NCBI RefSeq assembly: GCF_003591175.1
Contig: NZ_QYYG01000001.1
Coordinates: 1,488,001-1,552,000 of the forward strand
Direction: 5' to 3'
Length of the DNA: 64,000 bases
Source of the DNA: Serratia inhibens
GTDB lineage: Bacteria > Pseudomonadota > Gammaproteobacteria > Enterobacterales > Enterobacteriaceae
A program made the translations under genes and the position numbers. The notes beneath the pieces are model-generated. The model did not search any database. It saw nothing but the letters and a program-made list of their open reading frames with translations, and had not been told where the DNA came from. Shown here in pieces: positions 1 to 9,448 of this stretch; positions within the stretch are counted from its first letter, which is position 1, and the number at the start of each line of letters is the position of its first letter.

Positions 1-576
1 CAGCGTGGCGTCAAACTTCTCCGCCACGCCGATAATGCCGTCAAGAATAAACTCCGGCTGTTTCTGCAGGCGCAAACGCACGCTGTTTCTCAGCGTCGGG
101 TTCATCTCTACGATCATCTTGGCCGAATTGAGCGATACCGGGTCGATCTCCGAACCGGTGAAACGCCAACCGTACTCGCGCAGGCCGACGATCGGATAAA
201 TGCAGTTGGCGCCAATGCCCACATCGAGGATCGCCACGCCTTTACCGCGCGGGATCTCGCCACCGTTGCTGGTGGCCAGCAGGTCCGCCAGATGGTGCAG
301 GTAATCGGCTCGCCCAGGGATCGGCGGGCAAAGGTAGTCGGCGGGAATATCCCAGTGTTCGATACCATAAAAATGTTGCAGCAACGCACGGTTGAGCATT
401 TTAACCGCCGCCGGATCGGCAAAGTCTACCGAGATATCGCCCCAGGCGTTCGGTTTGACGAACGGCTCCAAAGCCGGGCAACTGGCGATCAGCGCCGGAA
501 AATCATAGCGTGAGCGATGACGGTTACGCGGGTGCAGGCCGCTTTTCTGCTGCGGGAAGGTTTTCTTTTTTTCCAC
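1..576 (-). CDS. rlmF: 23S rRNA m6A1618 methyltransferase RlmF (3' end outside window)
   Basis: N-terminal 192 codons of RlmF (YbiN), the S-adenosylmethionine-dependent enzyme that methylates N6 of A1618 in 23S rRNA. The translation reads [16 protein letters not shown], then [14 protein letters not shown], then an SAM-binding segment [14 protein letters not shown] and [13 protein letters not shown], all collinear with E. coli RlmF. The catalytic NPPF motif lies beyond the window edge. I place the start at a GTG (574-576) giving [18 protein letters not shown], with AGAGAG upstream; no ATG is available before the conserved LHPRNRH block. The gene is divergent from the flavin reductase at 697. 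Confidence 0.9.
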   Translation of the reverse strand, partial: MEKKKTFPQQKSGLHPRNRHRSRYDFPALIASCPALEPFVKPNAWGDISVDFADPAAVKMLNRALLQHFYGIEHWDIPADYLCPPIPGRADYLHHLADLLATSNGGEIPRGKGVAILDVGIGANCIYPIVGLREYGWRFTGSEIDPVSLNSAKMIVEMNPTLRNSVRLRLQKQPEFILDGIIGVAEKFDATL

Positions 577-696
577 CGTGACGGGCTCTCTTTAAAGGCA
601 TTTCTGGCGCGTAAGATACCATAAAGCGACGTCAAACTTGCAGCCGACGAGAAACCCGTCAAAATAAAAGCTCGGTTTATCCACACCAGGTCATTT

Positions 697-1335
697 ATGA
701 GCAGTGAGTCCCGTTATTACTATGAACCCGCCGCAGGCCACGGTCTGCCGCACGATCCGCTGAACGCCATCGTCGGCCCGCGCCCTATAGGTTGGATCTC
801 CTCGGTCGGCGCCAACGGCCAGCGCAATTTGGCGCCTTACAGCTTCTTTAACTGTTTCAACTACCGCCCGCCCATCATCGGCTTCGCCAGCACCGGCTGG
901 AAAGACAGCGTGGCGAATATCGTGGAAACCGGGGAGTTTGTGTGGAACCTGGCGACGCGCCCGCTCGCCGAGGCCATGAACAACAGTTCCGCCAGCCTGG
1001 CGCGCGGCGAAGATGAATTTGCCTTTGCCGGCGTAACGCCGCTGCCCGGCCGGCGAGTGAAGGCCGAGCGCGTAGCGGAAAGCCCGGTAAACTTTGAATG
1101 CCGCCTGACGCAGTGCATTCAGCTGCAAAGCGCCGCCGGCGAGAAAGTGGAAACCTGGCTGGTGCTGGGTGAAGTGATCGCGGTGCATATCGACCCTGCG
1201 TTGCTGGACGAGCATGGCGTGTATCAAACCGCCGCTGCCGAACCGATCCTGCGCGCCGGCGGGCCGAGCGCCTACTACGGCATTTCGGAACAGCACCGTT
1301 TCGATCTGCTGCGCCCGGACGCCCTGAAGCGCTGA
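697..1335 (+). CDS. Flavin reductase-like FMN-binding protein
   Basis: A 212-residue protein of the flavin reductase-like (DIM6/NTAB, split beta-barrel) family, which binds FMN and often reduces flavin for partner oxygenases. The family signature is seen in GPRPIGWISSVGANGQRNLAPYS near residues 28-50 and in the following SFFNCFNYRPPIIGF segment. AGG lies 6 bases before the ATG. It is a single gene, divergent from rlmF. The substrate or partner cannot be read from context, because the next gene is an unrelated stress-type peptide. Length is normal for the family. Confidence 0.8.
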   Translation: MSSESRYYYEPAAGHGLPHDPLNAIVGPRPIGWISSVGANGQRNLAPYSFFNCFNYRPPIIGFASTGWKDSVANIVETGEFVWNLATRPLAEAMNNSSASLARGEDEFAFAGVTPLPGRRVKAERVAESPVNFECRLTQCIQLQSAAGEKVETWLVLGEVIAVHIDPALLDEHGVYQTAAAEPILRAGGPSAYYGISEQHRFDLLRPDALKR

Positions 1336-1340
1336 ACAAG

Positions 1341-1369
1341 CCCCCTTTTCTTCCGCGGGAAGAAGGGGG
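1341..1369 (+). other. Imperfect stem-loop after flavin reductase gene
   Basis: A C5-T4-CTTCC arm faces GGAAGAAG5 around GCG just after the stop codon at 1335. The stem is imperfect (two extra T) and no U-tract follows, so it may end or stabilise the transcript but is not a textbook terminator. Confidence 0.35.
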
Positions 1370-1500
1370 AGTTAACAATCAAAAAATCTGAAAAAGATTA
1401 TCAATACTCTCCGATTTCATCCTGTCCGTCACTGCGCAATAATCACTCCATCGAAAGGCAAGCCCCTTTCTCCCTTACAAAACTGACAGGAATGACTCTC

Positions 1501-1761
1501 ATGAAAAACATCAAAACTTTTGCTGCTGCTATCGCTCTGGCTACCCTTTCTTTCACTTCTTTTGCCGCTGAGCATGTCAGCGCACAAGACGCCGCCCAGT
1601 TCGAAAAAGCCGGCGTGATCACCGCCAGCGGCGCTACCGACCTGAGCACCCTGAAAGCTCAGTTGGCGGCCAAAGCCGATGCGGCCGGCGCCAAAGCCTT
1701 TACCATTACCTCTACCAGCGGTAATAACCTGATGCATGCCACTGCGGTAATCTACAACTAA
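1501..1761 (+). CDS. BhsA/McbA/YdgH-type (DUF1471) small periplasmic stress protein
   Basis: An 86-residue exported protein. Residues 1-22 (MKNIKTFAAAIALATLSFTS and FA) form a signal peptide. The mature part is a single DUF1471 domain, recognisable from AAQFEKAGVITASGATDLSTL and the C-terminal MHATAVIYN. E. coli relatives BhsA and McbA are induced by stress and affect biofilm and outer-membrane permeability. I chose ATG 1501 rather than ATG 1492 because AGGA at 1488-1491 touches the upstream ATG but is correctly spaced for 1501. A strong terminator follows. Confidence 0.85.
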   Translation: MKNIKTFAAAIALATLSFTSFAAEHVSAQDAAQFEKAGVITASGATDLSTLKAQLAAKADAAGAKAFTITSTSGNNLMHATAVIYN

Positions 1762-1780
1762 GAATTTGATTTCAGATAAA

Positions 1781-1818
1781 AAAAAGCCCGCAGATACGCG
1801 CTATCGGCGGGCTTTTTT
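1781..1818. terminator. Bidirectional rho-independent terminator
   Basis: Stem AGCCCGC (1785-1791) pairs with GCGGGCT (1807-1813), flanked by an A-run on the left and TTTTTT on the right. It serves both the DUF1471 gene (+) and the peptidase gene ending at 1829 (-). Confidence 0.9.
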
Positions 1819-1828
1819 CAATGGGCTG

Positions 1829-3685
1829 TCAGGCCAGGCGAGCGTTAATCGCCGCAGCGAAATCACGACACATCCGATCGTCGCCCTCAGCGTTATCCGC
1901 CAGCACCTGATCGCCATCCACCACCCGGATATGCGCCGCCAGATCGAAATCCGCCGCCGGTTGCGGCCGGGCGGCGGCATCGGCAATAGTCTGCCGCGCC
2001 TCCTGCCAGGACTGCGCTACCGTCTGGTTACAGGCCTGCGCCAGATAGTCCGGGTTAAAGCCTTCGCCGGTCAGGCTACGCAGCGTATCGTCGTGGCTGA
2101 CGCCGTTGCCCGGTAGCCAGTAGTGGCGCGCCAGATCCGGGCCAATCGCCGGGTTGTCGGTCAGATAACCGTCGCGCTGCAGGAAGAATTGGCGCGTCTG
2201 CTCAACCGCCATCAACGCCAGCAGATAGCCCTGATACGAGCAGGCCGACTCCAGCGACAACAGATGCGGGATCGCCAGCGTCGGGCGCGGGCTGCCACTG
2301 ATACCCAGTATTTTGCTTTCTACCTCGCGCGCCAGCGCGGTAATCGCCTCCGGCGTACGTTGTTCATCCTCCCACTGGTACAGCGCCCATTCAAAGTAAG
2401 GCACCAGCAAGATATGGCGTTCGTTGAAGGCCCGCATCGGTTGGCGTGCTGCGATACTGGCCTCAATCAGCGCATCCGGCACCGGTTCGCCGGCGGCGTT
2501 CTTCGCATAGCGTTTCAGCCAATCGGCATCGTCCAGCAAGCTGTCGCAGAACATCGATTGCGTTTCGGCATAGGCCATTGACGTCGGCGGAAACTCCTGC
2601 GAGAAACAGGGTGCGTTCTGACAAATATTGGCAAAGTGCGCGGCATGCCCGCCCTCGTGGAACAGGGTGTTCAAGCCATGAGCGCCGCTGCCTACCTGAT
2701 CCGGCTGCGCCAGGCTGGTAAAGTTAATCCGCGCCGGCAGCCATTTGCCCTGCTGGATAAACGGTGGCACCGGCCCGTGCATGAAGCCGTTTTCATACTT
2801 GCCAGGGCGCACCAGCAGATCGAGATCCATCTGCGCACCGCGAAAACCGATGTGCAGCCGTTTGAAGCTGTTTATCCAACGTTCCAGCGACTGAGCAAAC
2901 GGGAAATAGGGATCCAACTGGCGGGTCACGTCACCGGCGCTGGCAAAACGCAGGTTCCAGGGCTCCAGCGCCTGCGCGCCCTTCTCCGCCGCCAGCTGTT
3001 GCAAGCTGCGTGAGTTGGCTTCCCGGGTCTGAAGCTCGAAACGATCGAGGATGGTGAACAGCTGTTCCGGCGTCATACGCTCGGTTTTGTTCACCTTGTA
3101 GTCAAAATAGTTGCGAAAACCCATCTGGCGTGCGAAGCGGTTGCGCAGGCTAATCAGTTCCGGCAGGCCATTGTGCAGCAGCCACTGTTCCAGCTCGCGC
3201 AGCGCCTCTTGCGAACTGCGGCGGTAGTCTTCGTTTTCATTGGTGGCCTGATTGGTCAACAGCTCGCCGAGCGAAGCATTCACCCGCTGCCCTGCGGCAT
3301 TCAGGTGGCTGACCGGGTTGGCCTTGCGCCGGGTATAAAGGTCCGCCTCGGCGCTGATGATCTGATCCAGCAACGTTTGCGCTTGCACATCTTCAATCGC
3401 GTTGCAGTCGAAGAAACGCAGCCAACCGTTCAACCCATGTTGCAACGCGTCACGCTGCGCATCCTGCGGCAGGATCTCCAGCGCGGCCAGCAATCGGCGA
3501 ATTTCAGCCAACCGACGCGGTTCGCCGATAAAACGCTTGTAGGCGCTTTCCGCCGCCGAGAAACGCGCCGAAACCCCATCACCGCCGGTACCCATATAGT
3601 TCTGCCAGAACAGATCTTCTTTGGTGCGGTGAACCTCGAGGTAGTCCTGATTCAATTGATTGAAGTAATCGAGAGCCTGTTGCAT
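1829..3685 (-). CDS. M3-family zinc metallopeptidase (oligoendopeptidase-like)
   Basis: A 618-residue cytoplasmic metallopeptidase of the M3/oligoendopeptidase type. The zinc motif HEGGH is at residues 343-347 within LNTLFHEGGHAAHF, and the third ligand is probably the Glu in MAYAETQSMFCDSL about 25 residues later. The N-terminal half is the helical M3 substrate-channel domain. The reading frame stays open 270 bases further upstream, but that stretch runs into ybiB antisense; ATG 3685 has AAAGGA at the right distance. The likely role is turnover of short peptides. It is followed by the shared terminator at 1781-1818. Confidence 0.85.
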   Translation of the reverse strand: MQQALDYFNQLNQDYLEVHRTKEDLFWQNYMGTGGDGVSARFSAAESAYKRFIGEPRRLAEIRRLLAALEILPQDAQRDALQHGLNGWLRFFDCNAIEDVQAQTLLDQIISAEADLYTRRKANPVSHLNAAGQRVNASLGELLTNQATNENEDYRRSSQEALRELEQWLLHNGLPELISLRNRFARQMGFRNYFDYKVNKTERMTPEQLFTILDRFELQTREANSRSLQQLAAEKGAQALEPWNLRFASAGDVTRQLDPYFPFAQSLERWINSFKRLHIGFRGAQMDLDLLVRPGKYENGFMHGPVPPFIQQGKWLPARINFTSLAQPDQVGSGAHGLNTLFHEGGHAAHFANICQNAPCFSQEFPPTSMAYAETQSMFCDSLLDDADWLKRYAKNAAGEPVPDALIEASIAARQPMRAFNERHILLVPYFEWALYQWEDEQRTPEAITALAREVESKILGISGSPRPTLAIPHLLSLESACSYQGYLLALMAVEQTRQFFLQRDGYLTDNPAIGPDLARHYWLPGNGVSHDDTLRSLTGEGFNPDYLAQACNQTVAQSWQEARQTIADAAARPQPAADFDLAAHIRVVDGDQVLADNAEGDDRMCRDFAAAINARLA

Positions 3686-3734
3686 AACCATCCTTTCGGC
3701 CAATATGCGTGATGTTCCAGTATAGCCAAGGGAT

Positions 3735-4694
3735 TTACGCGCTGCGTAAACGCGCCAATCCTTGCTCCAGGCTGTCGACTTCACCGGCGGCCAGCAGACA
3801 GCAGGCAATCTGGCGTTGGATCGCCAGCGGAATAGCCACTTCCCCCGCCAGGCAACGTTCGGTCCAGCGCGCGGTGGTTTCGGCATCCTTGGTCGCCGGC
3901 AGCTCCGGCGTCTCGTCCTGTGCCGGCCGCTCCAGCAGCACCTGCTGCTCGCCATTGACGATGTAATGGATCTGCGGGCAGCGCTGCGGGTTGGCGTAGG
4001 CTTCCCCTTCGGTACCGTGCATCAGCAACCCGCGGGCGCCAATCTGGCGAAAGAAGGATGCCACGCGGCCGACATATTCCGGGTGCGACACGCTGGCGAT
4101 GCGCAGCACATCCTGTTCGGCAAAGGGCGTTGCCAGTTTGGCCAGCGTATGGGCACTGTTGCGCACCCCCATGCGCCAGCGCAGGCCAAGCTGCCTGTCC
4201 AGCGGGGCGGATAAGGCGCTGACCGGGATAAATACCGTTTCGCCGTTGTCCAGACGTTGCTGGGCATGGGCGGCATCTTGCGACCAGGGCAGGCCCAGCG
4301 CACGGAAGGTTTCCGCACTGGTGACGCGGGTGCTGTCATCCAGCACGCCATGTACCACCACCGGCAGGCCGACGCGCGTCAACAGCAGCGCCAGCAGCGG
4401 CGTCAAATTCGCCTGTTTGCGCGCGCCATTATAGCTGGGCAACACCACCGGCATCGGTCGCCCCTGCGGCGCCTGCAGGCGCATCACCTGCTGTTGCATC
4501 GCCTGGTAAAAGCCCAGCATTTCCTCTTCGGCTTCCCCTTTGATGCGCATGGCGATCAGAATGCCGCCCAACTCCAGTTCACCCACCTCATCAGCCAGTA
4601 TCTTTTGATAAAGCTGGAAGGCGGTTTCTCGGTCCAGATCGCGCGCGTGGTTCTTGCCACGGCCTATTTCTTTGATAATTTTGGTGTAATCCAT
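3735..4694 (-). CDS. ybiB: YbiB, TrpD2-like nucleic-acid-binding protein
   Basis: A 319-residue protein collinear with E. coli YbiB from the start (IIKEIGRGKNHARDLDR) through LELGGILIAMRIKGE, SYNGARKQANLTPL, RMGVRNSAHTLAKL and MHGTEGEAYANPQRCPQ. YbiB has the fold of anthranilate phosphoribosyltransferase (TrpD) but belongs to the TrpD2 branch, reported to bind nucleic acids without enzyme activity. In E. coli ybiB is the neighbour of dinG; here dinG lies about 5 kb away, so the linkage has been loosened by insertion of other genes. The peptidase gene follows 49 bp downstream. Confidence 0.92.
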   Translation of the reverse strand: MDYTKIIKEIGRGKNHARDLDRETAFQLYQKILADEVGELELGGILIAMRIKGEAEEEMLGFYQAMQQQVMRLQAPQGRPMPVVLPSYNGARKQANLTPLLALLLTRVGLPVVVHGVLDDSTRVTSAETFRALGLPWSQDAAHAQQRLDNGETVFIPVSALSAPLDRQLGLRWRMGVRNSAHTLAKLATPFAEQDVLRIASVSHPEYVGRVASFFRQIGARGLLMHGTEGEAYANPQRCPQIHYIVNGEQQVLLERPAQDETPELPATKDAETTARWTERCLAGEVAIPLAIQRQIACCLLAAGEVDSLEQGLARLRSA

Positions 4695-4732
4695 CGCCTG
4701 CGTCCCCTGATTCAGTCTGGGATTAGCATACC

Positions 4733-5365
4733 CTATCCACGCCGCCGCTCAACCTCATCCGCCAACCGCTGCTGGTCGGCGTTACCGGCGCGCAGTCCGG
4801 CGATCACGCCGTCGATATCGTCACTGCTGCGGTTCTGGCTCATCTTCCATTTGCCCTCGCGCCGGGTCACGGCGATTTCGATGCCGACAATGCCCTTGAT
4901 CTGCGCGGCGATATAGTTCGCCGGGGCATCGTCAATCCGCCAGGGTTCAGGCTGTCGGCCTTCCTGCAATGCCGTTAACCCTGCCAGTTGCCGGCGCAAC
5001 CAGCCCGCATCTTCGGTTACCGTCGGTACGCCGTATAGCTGCACCAGACTGTAATTCCAGGTCGGCACCGCCTTGCCGGTCTGGCGTTTGGTTTCGTACC
5101 AGCCCGGCGAGATATAGCCATCCGTCCCCTGAAACACCACCAGACACTCCTGCACCGCCTGCAACCCTTGCCAGTGGCGATTGGCGCGTGACAGGTGCGC
5201 CCGCAAGCAGATGTTTCCCTGTGCGTCGGCATCAACCAAAAACGGCAGCGGATCCGCCACCAGCCCTTGCTCACCCTGGCTGATCAACATGCCCAGCGGG
5301 TTGGCGCGCACCAGCGCAATTTGTGCTTCCAGGTCATCTTCACGGAATGAGGCGGGTTGATACAT
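4733..5365 (-). CDS. PaiB-family FMN-binding negative transcriptional regulator
   Basis: A 210-residue protein of the PaiB family (FMN-binding split barrel), named for the Bacillus protease/sporulation regulator. The family pattern is clear: YQPASFREDDLEAQIALVR at the start, then VPTWNYSLVQLYG near the middle, and KMSQNRS near residue 180. AAAGGAG precedes the ATG at good spacing. Whether enterobacterial members regulate transcription or only bind flavin is not known from sequence. It sits on the same strand as ybiB, 38 bp upstream of it. Confidence 0.85.
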   Translation of the reverse strand: MYQPASFREDDLEAQIALVRANPLGMLISQGEQGLVADPLPFLVDADAQGNICLRAHLSRANRHWQGLQAVQECLVVFQGTDGYISPGWYETKRQTGKAVPTWNYSLVQLYGVPTVTEDAGWLRRQLAGLTALQEGRQPEPWRIDDAPANYIAAQIKGIVGIEIAVTRREGKWKMSQNRSSDDIDGVIAGLRAGNADQQRLADEVERRRG

Positions 5366-5425
5366 GCGTTTGGCTCCTTTGACGTCGAGTAGAAGCCACT
5401 AGCAATAACACCCGCCGTCGGTTTG

Positions 5426-6847
5426 CTAAAGAGCCAGTTTAGGCTGTTGTTGGATGATCCACCTTAGCAGCACAAAGGCCACCCCCATCGCCGACAGGTT
5501 GTAGATCATGGCACCGGCAAATGCCTGCCCATAGCGATCCGCTCCGCCGCCCGCAGCCAACAACGGAACAAAAAACGCGCCGCTGGCGGCAATACCCAGC
5601 GCCCCGCCCACCTGCTGCACGGTGGAAATCACCCCGGCGGCCATGCCGGCCTGCTGCTCCTTTGCCAGCCCGAGCACCAGGTTAAGCAACGGCGTCATGC
5701 TCAATGCCTGGCCAAATCCCAGGATCACCAACCCCGGCAGCAACCGGAGCGGATTCGCCAGCGCCGCGCCCCACAACACCTGTGCCACCAACAACATCAT
5801 CCCGGCGGCGTAGACGGCCACGCCACCGGCCAAGACGCCGTTACCCCAGCGCTGCGCCAGCTTTGGCGCAAGAAACGAGGCCAGCATAAAGGCCGCGCTG
5901 GCGGGCGCGAACAAACTGCCCGCCTGAAACGGCGTCAGGCCAATCCCCGCCTGCAACAGCAGCGCAAAACACAGGAAGAACGAGGAGGCAGTCGAGTAAA
6001 TTGCCAACACCACCGCGACCCCGGGGCCAAAGCTTCCCTGCCGGAACAGCGCCGGATCGATCACCGCATCGCCGGTATGCAGCGCCAACCGGCGTTCCCA
6101 ACGCACAAAAACCCAGAGTACCGACACCGCCATTGCCAGCGCGGGCCACACCCACCAGGGCCAGCCGCGCGACGGCCCTTCCAGTAACGGCACTAACAGC
6201 AACAACAAGCCCACAGCGGCCAGCAGCAGACCAACGCCATCCAGCCGCTGCGCCTGCTCGAGGCGCGATTCGGGAATGCGCCGCGCCGCCAGCAAAGCCA
6301 GCACGCCAATCGGCAGGTTGATCAGGAAAATCATGCGCCAGCCACTGCCGAAAACATCGGCCTCAATAATGAACCCACCGAGGATCTGGCCGAAAATCGC
6401 CGCCAGCCCCAGCGTCATGCCCAGCCAGGCAAAGGCGCGCCGCCGCTGTTGCGGGCCGTACAATACGCGCAGCAAAGCATAGATCTGCGGGAACAACAGC
6501 GCCGCTGCCGCCCCTTGCAGAAAACGCGCCGCAATCAGCATACCGAGCGACGTAGCCATGCCGCACAGCGCCGAAGTCAGGGTGAACCCCAACATGCCGA
6601 GGCTGAACAGGCGGCGACGGCCAAAGCGATCGCCCAAGCGCCCGCCGGCTATCAACAACACGCCGAAAGCCAGCTCATAGCCGGCGATAATCAGCCCCAC
6701 GCCGGCAAAATCGGCGGCGAACTGCTGCTGGATAACCGGTGCCGCCACGTTCACGACAAACAGGTCAAACACCGTCACAAATCCCCCCAACAGCAACACC
6801 GGCAATCCAGGTAAACCCCGATCGCCACAAGATAATGTCTGCTCCAT
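5426..6847 (-). CDS. MFS drug-efflux transporter, DHA2 (14-TM) type
   Basis: A 473-residue inner-membrane transporter of the major facilitator superfamily. Motif A appears as GGRLGDRFGRRRLF in the loop after TM2, and the length and helix pattern fit the 14-helix DHA2 branch (EmrB/QacA relatives). Probable substrates are toxic hydrophobic compounds. ATG 6847 has GGAGGG five bases upstream; the in-frame extension to 6886 has no such site. It is divergent from the XRE regulator at 6946, which probably controls it. Confidence 0.85.
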   Translation of the reverse strand: MEQTLSCGDRGLPGLPVLLLGGFVTVFDLFVVNVAAPVIQQQFAADFAGVGLIIAGYELAFGVLLIAGGRLGDRFGRRRLFSLGMLGFTLTSALCGMATSLGMLIAARFLQGAAAALLFPQIYALLRVLYGPQQRRRAFAWLGMTLGLAAIFGQILGGFIIEADVFGSGWRMIFLINLPIGVLALLAARRIPESRLEQAQRLDGVGLLLAAVGLLLLLVPLLEGPSRGWPWWVWPALAMAVSVLWVFVRWERRLALHTGDAVIDPALFRQGSFGPGVAVVLAIYSTASSFFLCFALLLQAGIGLTPFQAGSLFAPASAAFMLASFLAPKLAQRWGNGVLAGGVAVYAAGMMLLVAQVLWGAALANPLRLLPGLVILGFGQALSMTPLLNLVLGLAKEQQAGMAAGVISTVQQVGGALGIAASGAFFVPLLAAGGGADRYGQAFAGAMIYNLSAMGVAFVLLRWIIQQQPKLAL

Positions 6848-6945
6848 AACACCCTCCAAGATTACGATGGCGGCAGTATGGAACATGTCTTAAACTGTTA
6901 CTATATAGCCGTTTATACTATTACTGAGAACAACAGGACTGCCGT
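6848..6945. promoter_or_regulatory. Divergent promoter region, MFS pump / XRE regulator
   Basis: A 98-bp A/T-rich spacer. TATACT (6914-6919) is a good -10 candidate for the rightward gene, and the near-repeats TTACTATATAG and TATACTATTAC could hold the operator. No strong -35 was found. Confidence 0.4.
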
Positions 6946-7782
6946 ATGCCGCCACGCACCCTCAACCGAACCCGTCAGGATCTGGCGGACTTTCTGCGTC
7001 AGAAGCGCGAGAAACTGTCGCCGCAGGCTGTCGGCTTGCCGAGCGGTAACCGACGCCGTACGCCGGGGCTGCGGCGCGAAGAGGTTGCGGCGCTGGCGGG
7101 CGTGGGCCTCACCTGGTACACCTGGCTGGAACAAGGGCGGGAAATCAACGTCTCGGTGGATTTTCTGGAGAATCTGGCACGGGTGTTAAAGCTGGATGCA
7201 ACCGGGCGTTACCATCTGTTTTTGCTGGCGCACCAGCGCCCGCCGGTACCGGTCGGCCATCAGTGGTGCCAGGTTTCACCGCTGGTACGCCGCCTGCTGG
7301 ACGACCTGCAGTTGCGCCCGGCTTACGTGATGAACCTGAGTTGGGACATCATCGCCTGGAATCCGGCGGCGGAAAGGCTGTTTGCCATCGGCGATCGCCC
7401 GGCGGAACAGCGTAACATGCTGTGGATGTTGTTCGCCGATCCGCAACTCAACCAGCGGCTGGTGGAATGGCAGGCGCAGGCGCCGCAAATCCTCGCCAGC
7501 TTTCGCCGCGACTATGCCCGCGCGCCAGATGACGCCACCATGCAGCAACGGATACAGGCGCTGGAACAGGTATCACCGCAGTTCCGCCAACTGTGGCAAC
7601 AGCATGACATTCACGGCCGTTGCCACGGGCAACGCACCTTCAACATACCGGGTGCCGGCCAGGTGACCTTTGAGCATGCGTCGTTTATCGTCGATGAGGA
7701 AAATCATTTGCGGCTGGTGATGTACAGCGCGCTGGCGCAATGCCCGGCCAGCGCGGCGTTTGAGGCGTTGTTGCAGGCGTGA
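6946..7782 (+). CDS. XRE-type HTH regulator with MmyB-like ligand domain
   Basis: A 278-residue regulator. Residues about 8-75 form the Cro/C1 helix-turn-helix (LADFLRQKREKLSP, then PGLRREEVAALAGVGLTWYTWLEQGR). The rest matches the MmyB-like ligand-binding domain, with NLSWDIIAWNPAAERLF typical of its start. Such proteins respond to small hydrophobic ligands and commonly sit beside a dehydrogenase or pump. Divergent placement from the DHA2 pump suggests it represses that gene. AGGA precedes the ATG. Confidence 0.85.
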   Translation: MPPRTLNRTRQDLADFLRQKREKLSPQAVGLPSGNRRRTPGLRREEVAALAGVGLTWYTWLEQGREINVSVDFLENLARVLKLDATGRYHLFLLAHQRPPVPVGHQWCQVSPLVRRLLDDLQLRPAYVMNLSWDIIAWNPAAERLFAIGDRPAEQRNMLWMLFADPQLNQRLVEWQAQAPQILASFRRDYARAPDDATMQQRIQALEQVSPQFRQLWQQHDIHGRCHGQRTFNIPGAGQVTFEHASFIVDEENHLRLVMYSALAQCPASAAFEALLQA

Positions 7783-7784
7783 GG

Positions 7785-8414
7785 CTATTTGCGGCTGTCA
7801 AAAAGCAGCTTGCAGGCCAAGCCGGCGAATACGCCGCTCAGCAGGTAGTTCGGCCAACGCGCGCTGAATCGGTGGCCGACAAAACGGCTTTTCATGCTGC
7901 TGGCCGCCAGGATCACCCCGCCGTTAATCAGCAGGCCCACCAGATTAAGTACCGTCGCCAGCAGCAGCATCTGCACCACCACCGAACCGGCATGCGGATC
8001 GAGAAACTGCGGGAACAACGCCAGAACGAACAGCGCCATTTTCGGATTGAGTAGGTTGGTGAACAGCCCCTGGCGGAAAATGCGTACCGTCGGCACTGCG
8101 GCTAACCCGGCAGATGCTTGCAGACTGCTGCCGGATCGCAGCGTTTTCCACGCCAGATACAGCAAGTATGCCGCACCCAGCACTCTCACCGCATCATAGG
8201 CCAGCGGCACCGCGACAAACAGCTGCGACAGGCCCAACGCCGCCGCCAACGCGTGGCAGTAAGTGCCGAGCTGGATGCCCGCCAGTGAAGCGAAACCGGC
8301 GCGGCGCCCCTGGCTGACGCTGCGCGAAGCGATTAGCAGCATATCCGGACCTGGGGTTAGCGTTAACGCCAGACAGGCGCCGGAAAACAATAAAAGCGTG
8401 GAAGCGTCAACCAT
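7785..8414 (-). CDS. LysE/RhtB-family amino-acid exporter
   Basis: A 209-residue membrane protein with the LysE/RhtB signature near the N-terminus (LALTLTPGPDMLLIASRSVSQGRRAG is the classic block, residues about 16-41) and NPKMALFVLALFPQFLDP in the middle. About six membrane helices are expected. Family members export amino acids such as homoserine, threonine or leucine; the substrate here is not determined. AGGTGATTT leads into ATG 8414. The stop is 2 bp from that of the convergent XRE regulator. Confidence 0.88.
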   Translation of the reverse strand: MVDASTLLLFSGACLALTLTPGPDMLLIASRSVSQGRRAGFASLAGIQLGTYCHALAAALGLSQLFVAVPLAYDAVRVLGAAYLLYLAWKTLRSGSSLQASAGLAAVPTVRIFRQGLFTNLLNPKMALFVLALFPQFLDPHAGSVVVQMLLLATVLNLVGLLINGGVILAASSMKSRFVGHRFSARWPNYLLSGVFAGLACKLLFDSRK

Positions 8415-8515
8415 AAATCACCTGAGCGGAACGTAGCGGGAGCGAAGCTTTATCATAGTCGCCCCATCGGCTTTTACCAGCGCCAAATCATGGCCGCGGC
8501 GATGTCATTCTCTTG

Positions 8516-9439
8516 CTATAACTTGTGCGGTTCGGGTGTCGGCCTGGCGTCCCGCTCTGCCCTTGGTTCGCCCCGGCGCTCTCCCAGCAGGTTCATGCCC
8601 GCCGCAGCCAACAGGATGATGGCGGCGCCGGCAAACTGCAGCGCGACCAGCCGGTGACCGAACGCCAACCGGTCCACCAGCATGGCGGCGATCGGATAAA
8701 TAAACGACAGCGATCCGATCAGGTTGGTCGGCAGTTTTTGGATCGCGCCGTACAGCAGCACGTACATCAACCCGGTATGCAGCACGCCAAGCGTGGCCAG
8801 CATGCCCCATTGCCCGGCCGTCGCCGGCGCGTGGAAATCCACCAGCGGCAACAGCATCACCACGCCAACCGTCACCTGAATCAGTGCGATCAGATGCGGC
8901 GGCGTGCCTTTCAGCCGTTTGGCCGCTAACGCCATCAGCGCATAGAAAAATGCCGCACCGAGCGACAGCAGAATGCCCAGCAGGTAGTTGCTCTGATCGC
9001 CCGCCTGTTTGGGCTGAGCCAGCACCACCAGCATCATGCCGACGAACGCCAACACCAGCCACAGCAGCTTGCGGGCGGTCAGCTTTTCGCCGAGGAACAG
9101 CGCTCCCAACGCGACCAACATAAACGGCTGGGTGTTGTACACCGCGGTGGCAATGGAAATAGACGCATAAGAGTAGGCGGCGAACAGCAGCAGCCAGTTG
9201 ATCACCAGCGCCACGCCGCCGGCAATCGCCAGCAACAAAGTGGCGCGCGTCAGGCAATCGCGCCGCAGCTGGCCCAGCGCCCCGCAGATAGCCAACAGTA
9301 CCAGCGCGCCCACCGCACAGCGCCAGAACACCACATTAATCACCGGCTGGCCGGACATCAGCACAAACCAGCCAATGGTACCGGAAATCAGCATCGCGGC
9401 GATCATCTCCAGCGAACCACGCTTTATCTCTGCATTCAT
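8516..9439 (-). CDS. EamA-family (DMT) exporter
   Basis: A 307-residue inner-membrane protein with two EamA repeats and about ten helices. SGTIGWFVLMSGQPVINVVFWRC opens repeat 1 and LLSLGAAFFYALMALAAKRL opens repeat 2. Homologues export amino acids or metabolites. AGGAAATAACC precedes the ATG. The tail (LGERRGEPRAERDARPTPEPHKL) is polar and disordered. It is divergent from an Lrp/AsnC regulator, which is a common arrangement for amino-acid exporters, so an amino acid is the likely cargo. Confidence 0.85.
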   Translation of the reverse strand: MNAEIKRGSLEMIAAMLISGTIGWFVLMSGQPVINVVFWRCAVGALVLLAICGALGQLRRDCLTRATLLLAIAGGVALVINWLLLFAAYSYASISIATAVYNTQPFMLVALGALFLGEKLTARKLLWLVLAFVGMMLVVLAQPKQAGDQSNYLLGILLSLGAAFFYALMALAAKRLKGTPPHLIALIQVTVGVVMLLPLVDFHAPATAGQWGMLATLGVLHTGLMYVLLYGAIQKLPTNLIGSLSFIYPIAAMLVDRLAFGHRLVALQFAGAAIILLAAAGMNLLGERRGEPRAERDARPTPEPHKL

Positions 9440-9448
9440 GGTTATTTC

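Noticed and set aside
3686..3955. Upstream extension of the M3 peptidase frame (to 708 residues)
   Set aside because: The added Arg/Trp-rich sequence is antisense to the 3' end of ybiB; ATG 3685 has a proper ribosome site and the family start.
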